Shown: positions 19,640 through 29,238 of the stretch, in pieces
How the letters are laid out: each line of letters starts with the position of its first letter
Numbering within the stretch: the first letter of the stretch is position 1
Source: Ascarosepion bandense
Taxonomy: Eukaryota > Mollusca > Cephalopoda > Sepiida > Sepiidae
Direction of reading: 5' to 3'
Assembly (NCBI GenBank): GCA_037127315.1
Contig: JBBBDQ010001294.1
Location: forward strand, 636,001-700,000
Length of the DNA: 64,000 bases
Notes under the pieces: generated by a model
Told to the model about the DNA's origin: nothing
Database searches by the model: none
Seen by the model: only the letters and a program-made list of their open reading frames with translations
Position numbers and translations under genes: made by a program

Positions 19640-20515
19640 ATTAGCACAATGCACCTCCTCGGCCTTACCCTATCTTTTGACTTCAAGTGGAATCATTACA
19701 ATTGAATCAATAGCTAAATCCACTGCGAGGAAGATCGGGTCACTGTGTCAGGCCAGGAAATATTTTCCGTCTGAATCCATCTTGCACATATACAAATCAA
19801 CCCTCCGACCATGCATAGAATACTGTTGTCATATCTGAACAGGCACCCCTGCTATTTGTCTCAGTGATCTTGACAGGCTCTAAAGGAAAATCTGTAATTG
19901 GATTAACAGCTGACATATTTAATTTATTTGTTTAAACATTGTTTTTAATCGATACTCGTATTTGAGTAGTAGCTTGACTCCAGCCACTTTCTCACCGATG
20001 GGATGTGGCTTCCCTCTGTCTCTTCTACAAATATTTTTATGGCTTCTGTTCTGATGAACTTAGGTCACTGGTGCCCCCTCCACAAGAATTTACTTGTGCA
20101 ACCAGACTGGCAACAAGGTCCCACCCTTTTACAATTAGATCAACCAAATGCAGGTGACAATTTTACTACATCAGCTTCTTTTCTCGCACTTCTCGCCTGT
20201 AGAACTCTCTTCCATACACTTGCTTTCCTGATGGCTACAACTTCCAGGAATTTAAATACAATGTCAATTCCCTTCTCTTATCCACTTGACTCCAATCCTT
20301 TCTACATTATACCATGTATCTTGTTCTTTTCCTTTCTCTCTACCTTCACAACTGTCTTCACTTCTGTGTTCACATCCTTCTCTTGCAATTTCTCTTTCAC
20401 CCACTGTAGCTGGTTTGTCTTCCTTTTCACTCTCCTCCTGTCTAAAACTTTGATTATATTATGTAGCCCCCTGCACATCAGTGGTGGTATCGCCTTGCTT
20501 GGGGTGAAATGATTA
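19640..20515 (+). pseudogene. LINE-J C-terminus and tail, interrupted
   Basis: Motifs in order are SIAKSTARKIGSLCQARKYF (about 19710), ILHIYKSTLRPCIEYCCHI, a break, then LAFLMATTSRNLNTMSI. The complete tail gtagccccctgcacatcag and gaaatgattaaaa ends at 20517. A 64-bp piece of the foldback element's outer arm (19903-19966) has replaced part of the coding sequence. It is otherwise similar to 24394-25120 but frameshifted. Confidence 0.85.
19903..19966 (+). mobile_element. Foldback outer-arm fragment
   Basis: The sequence acagctgacatatttaattt plus actcgtatttgagtag equals the outer end of the palindromic element at 17460-17940. It lies within a LINE-J copy, so it moved or was copied alone. Confidence 0.7.
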
Positions 20516-20524
20516 AAATACTCC

Positions 20525-21116
20525 TTTCTATATATCTGTGCATTGAATAATATTGCTGTATCTGATCAGGTGCTCCTACTATTTTCACTAACTCTAAGCC
20601 ATTATCCCATATGTGCATTTAAAAATTTACAATATCCATTCAATAAAAAGATCTATTAATCTGTCAGTCTGTTTATGTCTAAATTTAATAATTTCTGCTT
20701 AGGTGAGACTGGATATCTGAAAATGGTGCAAGTCAGTTGTTGCATACACATACCCGACCTAACTAAATTACAATGTGAAAAAACCAGGAGAAAATCCAAA
20801 GTCCCCATCCATTAAAATCCAGAGTCCTTATTCTTAACACAGTTGCAGCACACAATCAAAGCATTTTGTCCAGTAGAAGTACCAGAAAAATATAAGAAAT
20901 AATATTTCATCACTGATGAGGGTTTTCAGTATTGACCCATTTACCAAAATGACACATTCCTGTTCACCTTCACCTGACAGGAAAATACTTGATGACATCA
21001 CCAATATACAATATATAGATATATGTTCCAGTTTTCTAACTATTCCACACCCAGTATCCCGTAGTGTTTCAGAGTTTACTGTCTTGCTTGCTTGGGGTGA
21101 ACTCAATTAAAAAAAA
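20525..21116 (+). pseudogene. LINE-J scraps
   Basis: At 20525-20605 the piece ctgtgcattgaataatattg plus atctgatcaggtgctcctac is the LINE-J CIEYCCHIW region. A separate worn tail ends at 21100-21116 (cttgcttggggtgaactcaa). The stretch between holds nothing recognised. Confidence 0.55.
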
Positions 21117-21126
21117 TACATACGTA

Positions 21127-21130
<4 letters not shown>

Positions 21131-21172
<42 letters not shown>
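21131..21172. repeat. (TA)n
   Basis: Pure TA array. The interval 21173-21420 after it is unassigned. Confidence 0.95.
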
Positions 21173-21177
<5 letters not shown>

Positions 21178-21424
21178 ATAGAATAAATAACAAACAAAGT
21201 AGGAAACATGTCTCAATTTAAAATGTTTCATTTTTATTAAAACTTCATTGGGGATCAAGTTAAAAAAAAAAACTTTTTCCACAGATCGAATTAAAATGAA
21301 AGATTTTTTACAAAGAGTCAATACACTGGAATGTTGTTTTGGATTGATTCTTATTGGTCCGATATGTGTCACAATAGGTGATTAACTTTAAATCTATATA
21401 TGTGGACAATATGCATACATATAT

Positions 21425-21905
21425 AATGGTTGACCACTCATCATCAAGGATACCAATCTACCAGGGTGGCTAGCTATTTCCCATTGTAGACGCCTACTCA
21501 GGCACACTTGTGTTTGTTCAACACCCACAGAGCCCAACTGTGGTTTATACTGCAACTATGCTGAGCAAATCTTAGTTGCAGCTTTAGGGAGAAAGTGTGT
21601 TATCTAGCATGAACAACAGTCTGAACAAAGCTAGGATGCTCAAACCCTTGGTCACAATGATTTATGACTTCGTGCTTGCTCAACCATCGATAGCTCCTAA
21701 AAGAGAGCTGTCTATCCAATTTCACTCACAAGACTTGGGTCAACCCATGGTATGGTTTTTCAGGCACTTCCCAAAACTGCTGCATGCTGGAATCGCCTCC
21801 TCCAGACTGATAATATCAAAAAGTCACCTTCCTGACATGGTGAGATTCGAACCCAGCTTCATGGTCAGCAAGCCAACATTCTTACCACTTAACCACGTGC
21901 ACATA

Positions 21906-21910
<5 letters not shown>
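21425..21910 (-). mobile_element. SINE-B (tRNA-derived), near full length
   Basis: On the minus strand the head reads gtggttaagtggtaagaatg (box A) and gctgggttcgaatctcacc (box B), both tRNA-like. The body includes caaacacaagtgtgcctgag on the minus strand, and the element ends near gatgatgagtggtcaaccat. It is bounded by (TA)n at 21912-21940 and tatata at 21418. Total about 485 bp, long for a SINE. The copy at 35925-36400 matches along its length. Confidence 0.85.
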
Positions 21911-21944
<34 letters not shown>

Positions 21945-22069
21945 ATACTGAGAAAGAGTCTTTAGCTTTTAATAGCAACTTATTGACGAGAAGGAAATTT
22001 GCAAGATAAAAACCTCTACACCCACTCTGTCTAGAATTCGGTAGGCTGACCTCTCTAACCTTGGTAGGT

Positions 22070-22268
22070 AATCTTCTTAGAGAAGGTGTCTCGATAAAAA
22101 CAATGTTTTCCAGTTTTGGAAACTGGTTGGTGTTAGGAAGGGTATATAGCTGTAAAACTCACTTCATTATTTTATAATGGCTATGGAGCCATCAAGAAAA
22201 GGCTGTCTAATCTATGCTAGCATGGAAATGGATGTTAAATGATGATAATGATGATGATGATGATGAAT
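22070..22268 (+). mobile_element. Retroelement 3' end with (GAT)n tail
   Basis: The sequence ggttggtgttaggaagggta, then gtctaatctatgctagcatg and a run of gatgatgatgat, forms a 3' end of the type seen on RTE-clade derived repeats. No coding part is visible. Confidence 0.6.
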
Positions 22269-22329
22269 ATATACCATTCTTAATTTGCATTCATATAGGA
22301 AAGGAAATAAGGATTTAATGAAATAATTT

Positions 22330-22745
22330 AGAGGATAAATTTGATTTTGTGAAGGGAAGATTGAAGCAACCAAAATGTGGTTCTACAGAAGGATACTGAG
22401 GATACCATGGACCAAACATGTGAGCAATGATGAGGTTTTAGAGAGGAAGTAAGTGAAAAGAAAACTAATACTTAGCATCAGGAAAAGACAGCTGAAGTTT
22501 CTGAGTCATGAAATGAGAAAATAGAGTTTGGAAAACATGATACTCACAAGTCAGATAGAGGGAAAGAGAGACAGGGGAATCAACATGTAATGTACTTGAT
22601 GGGCTTGAGCAAATGGATGGTAGAGTGGGGTTTGGAAGAGATAACAGGAGAAAGTGTGTTAAGAGCCACTAGGGATAGGGAGATGTGGAAGGCCATGATC
22701 GCTCATGTCCTGAAGGGACACAGCATATAGAAGAAGAAATTTCTA
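22330..22745 (+). pseudogene. RTE-like LINE C-terminal end
   Basis: Pieces match the copy at 31440-31797: gtggttctacagaaggatac, accaaacatgtgagcaatga, caggaaaagacagctgaagt and the end cctgaagggacacagcatat plus agaagaag. Multiple frameshifts. Confidence 0.8.
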
Positions 22746-23140
22746 GCACAAATTTTCAGGATCTCATCATGGACAAAACAGTCCACATCACCCAGAGATA
22801 CAATGTTTTCATATTATAGATAACCTACCCAAGCTTTCCATAAAAAAGACATAAAAGAGGGTCCTTTCTCATTAGGAGAAAGGAGGCTTTATAGGATATT
22901 TTATGTGATGCCTGATGTCTTCCACCGTGAGAGATAGAAAGAGAAGAAAAACATAAATCACAAGTACCCTCTTGGGGAGCGATGAACTTTTGTTAGAAAT
23001 CAGAAAGGCTTTTCTTTTTGTCTCCTTTTTGCTGGGATATCCATTGGTCATTTCTATTGTTTGGGTCTTTTGAGTTGGAGTGATGCATTGCTATGTGAAT
23101 AAGTAACACTTCTCTTTTCTACTTTTTATTTATTTCTGTT
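22746..23140. other. Unassigned
   Basis: No repeat family is recognised. It would be intronic if the downstream exon is real. A T-rich pyrimidine run ends it at 23145. Confidence 0.4.
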
Positions 23141-23148
23141 TTGTTCAG

Positions 23149-23293
23149 GACTGAGCAGATGGCCAAATCAATATTTGCCTTTGACTTTTGCAGAAAGATT
23201 TATAAACTGATGCTGAGGGACTACAACATTCATGAAACTTTTGAGGATATTGTTATCAATGTTTTTAGGAAATGGCACGTTAAAGGAATGTGA
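23149..23293 (+). CDS. Candidate terminal host exon; gene unknown
   Basis: A pyrimidine-rich acceptor (tttctgttttgttcag, ending at 23148) is followed by 145 bases. Read from the second base, they give 47 residues and a TGA at 23291-23293. The peptide includes TEQMAKSIFAFDFCRKIYKL, then RDYNIHETFEDIVINVF and RKWHVKGM. It is amphipathic, with mixed charged and hydrophobic residues, and matches none of the repeat families in the window. I do not recognise the family. It would enter in phase 1 (one base of a split codon). The sequence after the stop is AT-rich, as in a 3' UTR. A relation to the exon at 5508-5766 on the same strand is possible but unproven. The alternative is a chance open frame in an intron. 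Confidence 0.45.
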
Positions 23294-23466
23294 TTAATAT
23301 TATCATGTAGCCTTTAATATTTCCTATATATAATCAACTGCAGGAAAAATTGTGTCTAACTGCTTGTTTGTTCAAAGTGTACATATTTAATTGGAGGAAT
23401 TTCCTGGCTTGGAATGAAAACACTTAGAAGATATTTAATGATTGTTTTATTTAGTAGTAAATAAAC

Positions 23467-23469
<3 letters not shown>

Positions 23470-23501
<32 letters not shown>

Positions 23502-23659
23502 GAATTAATGAATATATTTTAATGACATTTTTATTACTTGAAACTTTATTATGGTAGATTTGCATATGGAAGCATGCTAGTAGATAAAATACACAGTTTA
23601 ATCAATAAAAATAGGGGAATTTTATTTCAAACACAAAGTATCTACTATAATGTTTGAAG

Positions 23660-23712
<53 letters not shown>
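23470..23712. repeat. (TA)n arrays at 23470-23498 and 23667-23711
   Basis: Two pure TA arrays with AT-rich unique sequence between them. Confidence 0.9.
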
Positions 23713-23714
<2 letters not shown>

Positions 23715-24390
23715 AGAAGCCATATAACTTACCTTCTAACATGGCTGCCTCCACTTATCTCTATGTCTGAAGGCAGGCCAGCTAATCTACCTAGTTATAG
23801 GAGAGTACCTAATGCAGTGGGTTCGTCTACTTTATTATATGCTGAACTCCAATCAACAATTAGTTATTGAAGAAACTTACCTTTTTTTATCTAAATGTCC
23901 ATAAAAAAACAAACTATATCTCACAATTTTTCTCACATTTTCATGAGTGGATTCCATTCAATTTATATATCTCTCCCTTAAATCACTCAGTAGGTTTTTT
24001 CCATTTGAAATGATTACACCAATCTACTTGTGTGACAAATCAACTACAATTAACCAATATTCAACATATATATAAATCCAAAAAGAAAGTGGCATGTAGG
24101 TAAAATCCCGAGAGAAATCCTATTAATATTAATTGTTGAAAATTAAATATTAAAACTGATACAGCCAGGGGACTCAATGTAAATAAAATTATTTATTTAC
24201 AGACATGTAAAATTTTTGCAAATAAAACTTTGAAAATTACATAAATCAAATGATCCTTTTGGTGAAATAAATTTGCTGAATCAGTGATCTCTTTTATTAT
24301 GGAAAAAATTCAAAAGTTTTAATACACCAGAAGTTCACTTAAAGAGAAGAAAAAGGAAAGAAATAAGGAAGAAAAGTGGGATGGTAAGTG
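23713..24390. other. Unassigned; possible Penelope terminal-repeat remnant near 24080-24300
   Basis: The phrase ggggactcaatgtaaataaa at 24168-24187 resembles agctcgatgtaaatagtatt at 40186-40205, just upstream (minus strand) of the Penelope-like relic at 39020-40140. The match is short. No exon is seen. Confidence 0.35.
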
Positions 24391-24393
24391 AAA

Positions 24394-25120
24394 AAAAAAA
24401 AGGGAATGGTATACGCCTCCTCGGACTTACCCGGTCCCCAGACCTCAAATGGAACCACTATATTGAATCCATAGCAAAATCTACTGCTAAGAAGGTTGGG
24501 TCACTTTGCCGATCCAGGATGTTTTTTCCGCCTGAATCCATCCTGCATATATACAAGTCAACCATCCGTCCGTGCATGGAGTACTGCTGCCATTTATGGT
24601 CAGGCACCCCTACCGTTCTCCTCAGTGGTCTTGACAGGCTCCAAAGGAGAGTCTGTAATGTGATAGGTACTGATCTGGCAGCTAGACTGCAGCCACTTCC
24701 CCACCGTCGAAATGTGGCCTCCCTTTGTCTGTTCTATAAATACTTTCATGGCTTCTGCTCAGACGAACTTAAGTCAGAGGTGTTTACTCATGCAACCAGA
24801 CTGGCAACTGGGTCCCACCCATTCACAGTCAGGTTAGCCAAATGCAGACGACAATTCTACTCCTGCAGCTTCTTCTCTCACACTTCCCACCTGTGGAACT
24901 CGCTCCCGTATTCTTGCTTTCCTGATGGCTACAACCTCCAGAAATTTAAATGTAAAGTCAATACTCATCTACTAACCACTGGACTCTAGCTCACTCCCCA
25001 CCCCCGTATAACCTTCCCTTTCTTTCCCCCTATGTATCTGTCATCGCATCTGCTTTCTCAGCTTGTACTCCTAGTTTGTACTCCTCACTTTTTTCCTTCT
25101 GTGACACACTTATTTCTGAT
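24394..25120 (+). pseudogene. LINE-J reverse transcriptase C-terminus, longest open copy
   Basis: This is the best preserved LINE-J protein end, with an open frame of about 195 residues ending at 24989. Motifs in order are LLGLTRSPDLKWNHYIESIA, SILHIYKSTIRPCMEYCCHL, LDRLQRRVCNVIGTDLAARL, ASLCLFYKYFHGFCSDELKS, FYSCSFFSHTSHLWNSLPYS and YNLQKFKCKVNTHLLTTGL. This is the segment after the reverse transcriptase palm and thumb in CR1/Jockey-group LINEs. The catalytic YADD region is absent, so the copy is 5'-truncated and inactive. The 3' UTR (ctatgtatctgtcatcgcat) continues to about 25120, where the homology stops before the tail. The surrounding LINE-J copies are all shorter or frameshifted, so this is the youngest-looking one. 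Confidence 0.9.
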
Positions 25121-25237
25121 TTCTTTACACTGGTATACATCATTTTTTAAATGTCCCTTTCACAAATTGAGTTGAATCCAATTTGCTACCTGTCTTACAC
25201 TTTCCTCTCTTTTTCCACTCTCTGAAACAGTGCATTC

Positions 25238-25320
25238 TAACATTTTTTTTTATTAATCATTTCACCCCAAGCAAGGCGGAAATGCCACTGATGTGCAGGG
25301 GGCTACATAACTGTAGAGAT
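25238..25320 (-). mobile_element. LINE-J tail, minus strand
   Basis: The + strand reads ttaatcatttcaccccaagc, then gccactgatgtgcagggggc. This is a complete tail with almost no body, lying opposite in orientation to the LINE-J copy just before it. Confidence 0.85.
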
Positions 25321-25710
25321 AATACTATTTTGGATAAATTTGAAGTGGGGAAATGCCGTCGGGAGCTAAAACAAAAATTTACCAAAATGTCTATGGGATA
25401 TGTGACAATAGTTAGCTCAGGGTGGGTGAGCATAGGGATAGATATATAAACAAAGGAACAAGGAAAAAAGCAAAAAGAAAAAGGAGAAACAAAGAAAATA
25501 TAGAAAACATGACATATTCTTTGCTTTCTTTTTCCACATCCCCTCTTTTCTGTATTTCTTTCCTTTTCCTTCTCTTTAGAATATTTCCATAATAAAAAAT
25601 ATAGCTGATGAAGTGAATTTATTTAACCAAAATGATCATTTGATACCTGAAATTTTTAAAATACTATTTGTAATATCTTTGTCTATACTTCTGAAAAAAG
25701 GTAGTATTTA
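25321..25710. other. Unassigned
   Basis: No recognised element. A run of A/G-rich sequence lies at 25450-25500. Confidence 0.4.
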
Positions 25711-26246
25711 CAATATTTACATTATCTGGACTATTGTCCTCATCTTTGTTGCCATTTGTATGACATTTTGACCATTGTATGCTCTGGTCTTCTTCAGGTG
25801 CTAGGAATTTCAAACCAAACCCTTTATTACCATCACTGGCTATATCATTCTAATTCCTTGCCTAGAACCTCTTCTGGTAGTCATGAGTTACTGGACATTA
25901 GGTTTATAAGTCCCAAAAATTCAGTTGTTTTTGTCCTTAAGGACACATGACCCAATGGATATAGACGTTGCTTAGTTCCTGTGACTTGACCCAAAGAATT
26001 GTGAGTTCAATAGCAGGCTACAGCAGTGGTGAACAAGTAACTTACAGAGTTAGAGGGAGATAACTCATGACTACCAGAAGAGGCTCTAGGCAAGGAATAA
26101 GAATGATATACCCCATTGATTATAATAAAGTGTTCTATTCAAAATTCCTAGCACCTGAAGAAGGCTGGAGCGTACAATGGCCGAACCATCATACAAATGG
26201 CAACAAAGATGAGGATAATAGTCTGAATAATGTAAAAACTGTATTT
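25711..26246. mobile_element. tRNA-headed element with inverted tails
   Basis: Two inverted arms of about 180 bp (25711-25890 and 26061-26246) flank a centre of about 170 bp. The arms share, in opposite orientation, cacctgaagaaggctggagc, tggcaacaaagatgaggata and ctcatgactaccagaagagg. The centre contains a tRNA-like unit on the + strand: acccaatggatatagacgtt (box A region) and attgtgagttcaatagcag (box B-like). Relatives are at 48376-48850, 49306-49758 and 49765-50085. The tail, with gaaggctggagcgtacaatggc followed by a cga-containing motif, resembles the ends of Penelope-like elements. Confidence 0.8.
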
Positions 26247-26544
26247 TAATATATATATTTAGATATATATACTGTTGAGTTGTGAGGATGCATAGTGCTA
26301 AGGTTGTTTTTTTCCTTCAATCTTCAACTTAGGATATTTTAGCAAGCAGATATTTTTTCATAAAATGCACTATATAGAGATAGAGATAGAGCATTAATAG
26401 GATAAATGTGGAGAAGTTTGTCACTTAACTATGTAAATTCATATCGACTTTGAAGTTTCATGAAGGCACCATCATGATGTCCTCACACTTCAGGGCTTTT
26501 TTTTAAAAGCAGATTAAACATATATATATATATATATATATATT
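26247..26544. other. Unassigned; (TA)n at 26519-26542
   Basis: AT-rich sequence with no exon. A TA array forms the 5' border of the next SINE-C. Confidence 0.45.
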
Positions 26545-26895
26545 AGATTGGAGTAGATAGACTAAACTAAACTATCGCCCAGTTCACACTCCACCCACAT
26601 CTATTGAACAGGTGAAGAGGCTTATCCCTTCTTTCCTGTTTAGGATGCGGTTTTCAGTTTTCTCTTTTCCAATCTTTTCACTCTTTTCTTTTTTTCTTTT
26701 TTTCAATTGGAGTAGATAGACTAAACTATCGCCCGGTTCACACTCCACCCACGTCTATTGAACAGGTGACGAGGCTCATTCCTTGTTCCCTGTTTAGGAT
26801 GTGGTTTCCGGCTTTCTCTTTTCCATTCATTTTACCCTTACGTAGCCCCCTGCGCATTAGTGGTGTTATCACCTTGCTTGGGGTGATATGATAAA
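26545..26895 (+). mobile_element. SINE-C dimer with LINE-J tail
   Basis: Two units: box-like gttcacactccacccacatc in the first and gttcacactccacccacgtc in the second. They are separated by a T-rich linker and caattggagtagatagacta. The tail gtagccccctgcgcattag and gtgatatgataaaaaa ends at 26895. Confidence 0.9.
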
Positions 26896-26899
26896 AAAA

Positions 26900-27110
26900 A
26901 ATTATCCTATGTCCAAAGCACTACTCAGAGTTTCATGCACTACACAATCCTTAGATGCATATTATCTAGTTCATAAGATGCACCTGATGATTATGAAACT
27001 ATGAGTCATGCATTAGACATAGGATAATATGTATATTATTAACATATACTAAATAGCTCTGTTATATTACATTGAGCACTGTTCTATAAACACCTGATAA
27101 ATACTTATAT
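26900..27110. mobile_element. Penelope-type terminal fragments, head to head, with hammerhead motif
   Basis: The minus-strand half (26905-26965) carries, on the + strand, tatgtccaaagcactactca and gagtttcatgcactacacaa, that is GAAAC and its 3' flank. Its CUGAUGA box is degenerate (complement of tccttag). The plus half (26985-27030) has a clean CTGATGA at 26994-27000 and GAAAC at 27005-27009, then tgagtcatgcattagacata. After it, gagcactgttctataaacac matches, inverted, the segment at 16425-16490. Confidence 0.65.
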
Positions 27111-27161
27111 ATCTGTGTATACCTGTGTGCATATACATGTCTACTTATTTCCATCTAAGCC

Positions 27162-27162
27162 A

Positions 27163-27213
<51 letters not shown>

Positions 27214-27214
27214 A
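27162..27214. repeat. (TATC)n
   Basis: About 13 pure tetranucleotide units. Confidence 0.95.
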
Positions 27215-27229
27215 TTATTTCATGTCTAA

Positions 27230-27273
27230 AGCACTACTTGGAGTTTCATGCACTGTCCAATCATCAGGTGCAT
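27230..27273 (-). ncRNA. Hammerhead ribozyme motif at the 3' end of a Penelope-like element
   Basis: The minus strand reads atgcac, CTGATGA (complement of 27261-27267), a stem II segment ttggacagtgcat, GAA, then actccaagta and gtgc. The atgcac and gtgc strands can pair as stem I, and actc with aagt gives a short stem III. The proposed cleavage site is after the A opposite 27235. Small type I hammerheads of this layout are known from the terminal repeats of Penelope-like elements. Stem II pairing is weak, so activity is uncertain. Confidence 0.6.
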
Positions 27274-27289
27274 ATTATGAACTGACAGT

Positions 27290-28560
27290 TTTTAGATTTG
27301 AATTTTGTTTTTTAATGCTAGCGTTGTTTGAAGTCTTTATAAATTATGAATCTAGGATGTAAATTTTTCATTTATTAAATACATAATTTTAATTTGGTTT
27401 ATGTTGAAACCTAAAATGAAAGTAAAATCATAAGAGTTAAACAAAAAGGAGATATTAAATATTTTGGGGGCCATATTAAACAAATGTTATAAAGAAGGTA
27501 ACTTTTGTTTATAAAAACTTTCTGCTGATGAAGGCATTGAAAAAAAAGGAGAAGAAAATATAAATGAATGTATATGTGTATGTTTGTATGCATATTCATA
27601 TATGTAAAGTAATAATAAAAGAAAATGAAAGAAAGAAAGATAATAAATAATAAATAAATAATGAAAATAAATATATAAATAATAACTAAAAAAGAAAAAT
27701 GAAAAGAGGAGCTGGGTTAGTCAGGATCTGAATGATTAAGCAGATATTTATTTCTATGTTTGCATCTTGTCATTAATTCACTTCTTTTGTTTAATATATT
27801 AGAGTTATTCAGGTTTTTCTAAAAGGTTACATCTATTTCCTATTCCATTATAAGATTTAGCTTTTGCGATGATGTCCCAGGTAAGAATTGGGTTTTTGTT
27901 GTTGTTTTTGAATTGCCAAAAATATTTGGAGAGGGCAGTGCTATTCATGTATTTATTATTATTTAAAAGCAATTTATGGTTATAGAATCTGTTTTTTCAT
28001 TTGTTGTCTGTTGATCCAAAATAAAACTTAATAGCACCTTCAGAATGAATGCTAGCTTTTAAATTATACATTTAGTTATGCACTGACCATTAAGTGGAAA
28101 ATTCTATTTTTTCAACAGTTCCAATTATTCTTGGTAGAGTTTCTGTTATTGCTAGTAGACTTACTATAATTTTGCAGGTTGGACACGTCTTTTTAATATA
28201 ATACTGTTATGTAGTGTGATATATTTAGTGAGGTTCTTGATGCAAGTATAACTAACCTTAACATTGTTTTTGTTGAAAGTCTGTTTTTAGTGCAGAAGAA
28301 TGGTTGAAATGTTTGCGGATTAAATTTAGAAAAAATTTCCAATGTTTGTTTGGACATTAAGACTAAAAGGTGGGTTAAACCCTATGAGGTTACATTTGCC
28401 TGATTTAGGTATATGTTTGCCTTCTTTGTTATTATCAGCATATTCTAAACTGACAGTGAGTTTGCTTTTAGCTTAGACCTTAATATATTCAATTTTACTG
28501 TTATCAATAGCTACATTAATTACTAGAGTTAGAAGATAATCTATACTTAATAGATTTATA
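27290..28560 (-). pseudogene. Penelope-like element relic (RT end and GIY-YIG nuclease)
   Basis: Read on the minus strand, from about 28480 downward in coordinate. First is FNPPFSLNVQTNIGNFF, then NNVKVSYTCIKNLTKYITLH, the region after the reverse transcriptase. Next is PLNGQCITKCIIYKAS (about 28045-28096), leading into the GIY-YIG nuclease: FYFGSTDNK (near 28005-28030), NRFYNHK (27971-27994), STALSKYFWQFKNN, and finally CNLLEKPE (27809-27833). This is the order typical of Penelope-like elements. Stops and frameshifts are frequent and the palm domain is missing, so it is dead. A hammerhead motif of the same strand lies past its 3' end at 27230-27273, and a partial one on the opposite strand at 28567-28600. 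The interval 27290-27790 is AT-rich with no recognised content. Confidence 0.75.
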
Positions 28561-28618
28561 AATATTGTCTATGATGATTGTGTAGTGCATGAAACTCTGT
28601 ATATATATATATATATAT

Positions 28619-28719
28619 ACACAAAGAATCTCAAGCTAGCCAAAACCTACCGCGGTTTCACACTACGAGCCGTAGTGTGAAACCGCGGTAGGTTTTGGCT
28701 ATCTTGAGATTCTTTGTGT
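28619..28719. other. Near-perfect hairpin, 49-bp arms and 3-nt loop
   Basis: The left arm 28619-28667 and right arm 28671-28719 are complementary at 48 of 49 positions, with agc as the loop. The arms contain ccgcggtttcacactacg and are more GC-rich than their surroundings. Immediately to the left is a (TA)n array. Such a short loop with almost no mismatches points to a recent inverted duplication. Confidence 0.95.
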
Positions 28720-28995
28720 GTCTTTGCTCTACTTTTGCATTTCGTTTGTACTTTTGCATTTCGTTTGTACTTTGTATCGAGCACTTCCGTTTGGGGTTTT
28801 TTTCTTTACTGCGGAGTATCGTATGTCTTGTCTTTATTCCGCGGATTTCTTTTTTTCCCCCCTCTTATCCAACGCCTTAGTGCGCCGGATTGTAACGGAA
28901 TTAGGTTCTGTTTGTTAATGGTTTTTCTTAAAGTTTATCTTAGTATAAATTTAATTTTAAAATTTAGATACTTGCAGAGTCTATTTAGTTATTAT
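28720..28995. other. CpG-containing block of unknown origin next to the hairpin
   Basis: It contains a 19-bp direct repeat (acttttgcatttcgtttgt, twice from about 28731), then gtatcgagcacttccg, ctgcggagtatcg, ttccgcgg and gtgcgccgg. The CpG density is far above that of its neighbours. With the hairpin it may form one element of about 380 bp between two TA arrays (to 28609 and from 29000). Open frames here lack any recognised motif. Confidence 0.4.
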
Positions 28996-28999
28996 TTTG

Positions 29000-29000
29000 A

Positions 29001-29056
<56 letters not shown>
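29000..29056. repeat. (TA)n followed by (CA)n
   Basis: Pure dinucleotide tract. The following stretch to 29235 is unassigned. Confidence 0.95.
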
Positions 29057-29060
<4 letters not shown>

Positions 29061-29238
29061 AACAACAGCAAACCATCAATCCCTCCTCTATTCAATAAAT
29101 TTGAAGTCCTCACATCCACAGCAAATGAGGTTGTGTGCTTTGCTTGCAAATTCTCATACAACTCCACACTTGTCTTGTCTGGAGTACCCACACCTAATTT
29201 ACCACCTAGAACTGAGGCTCAACTGAGTAATATATATA

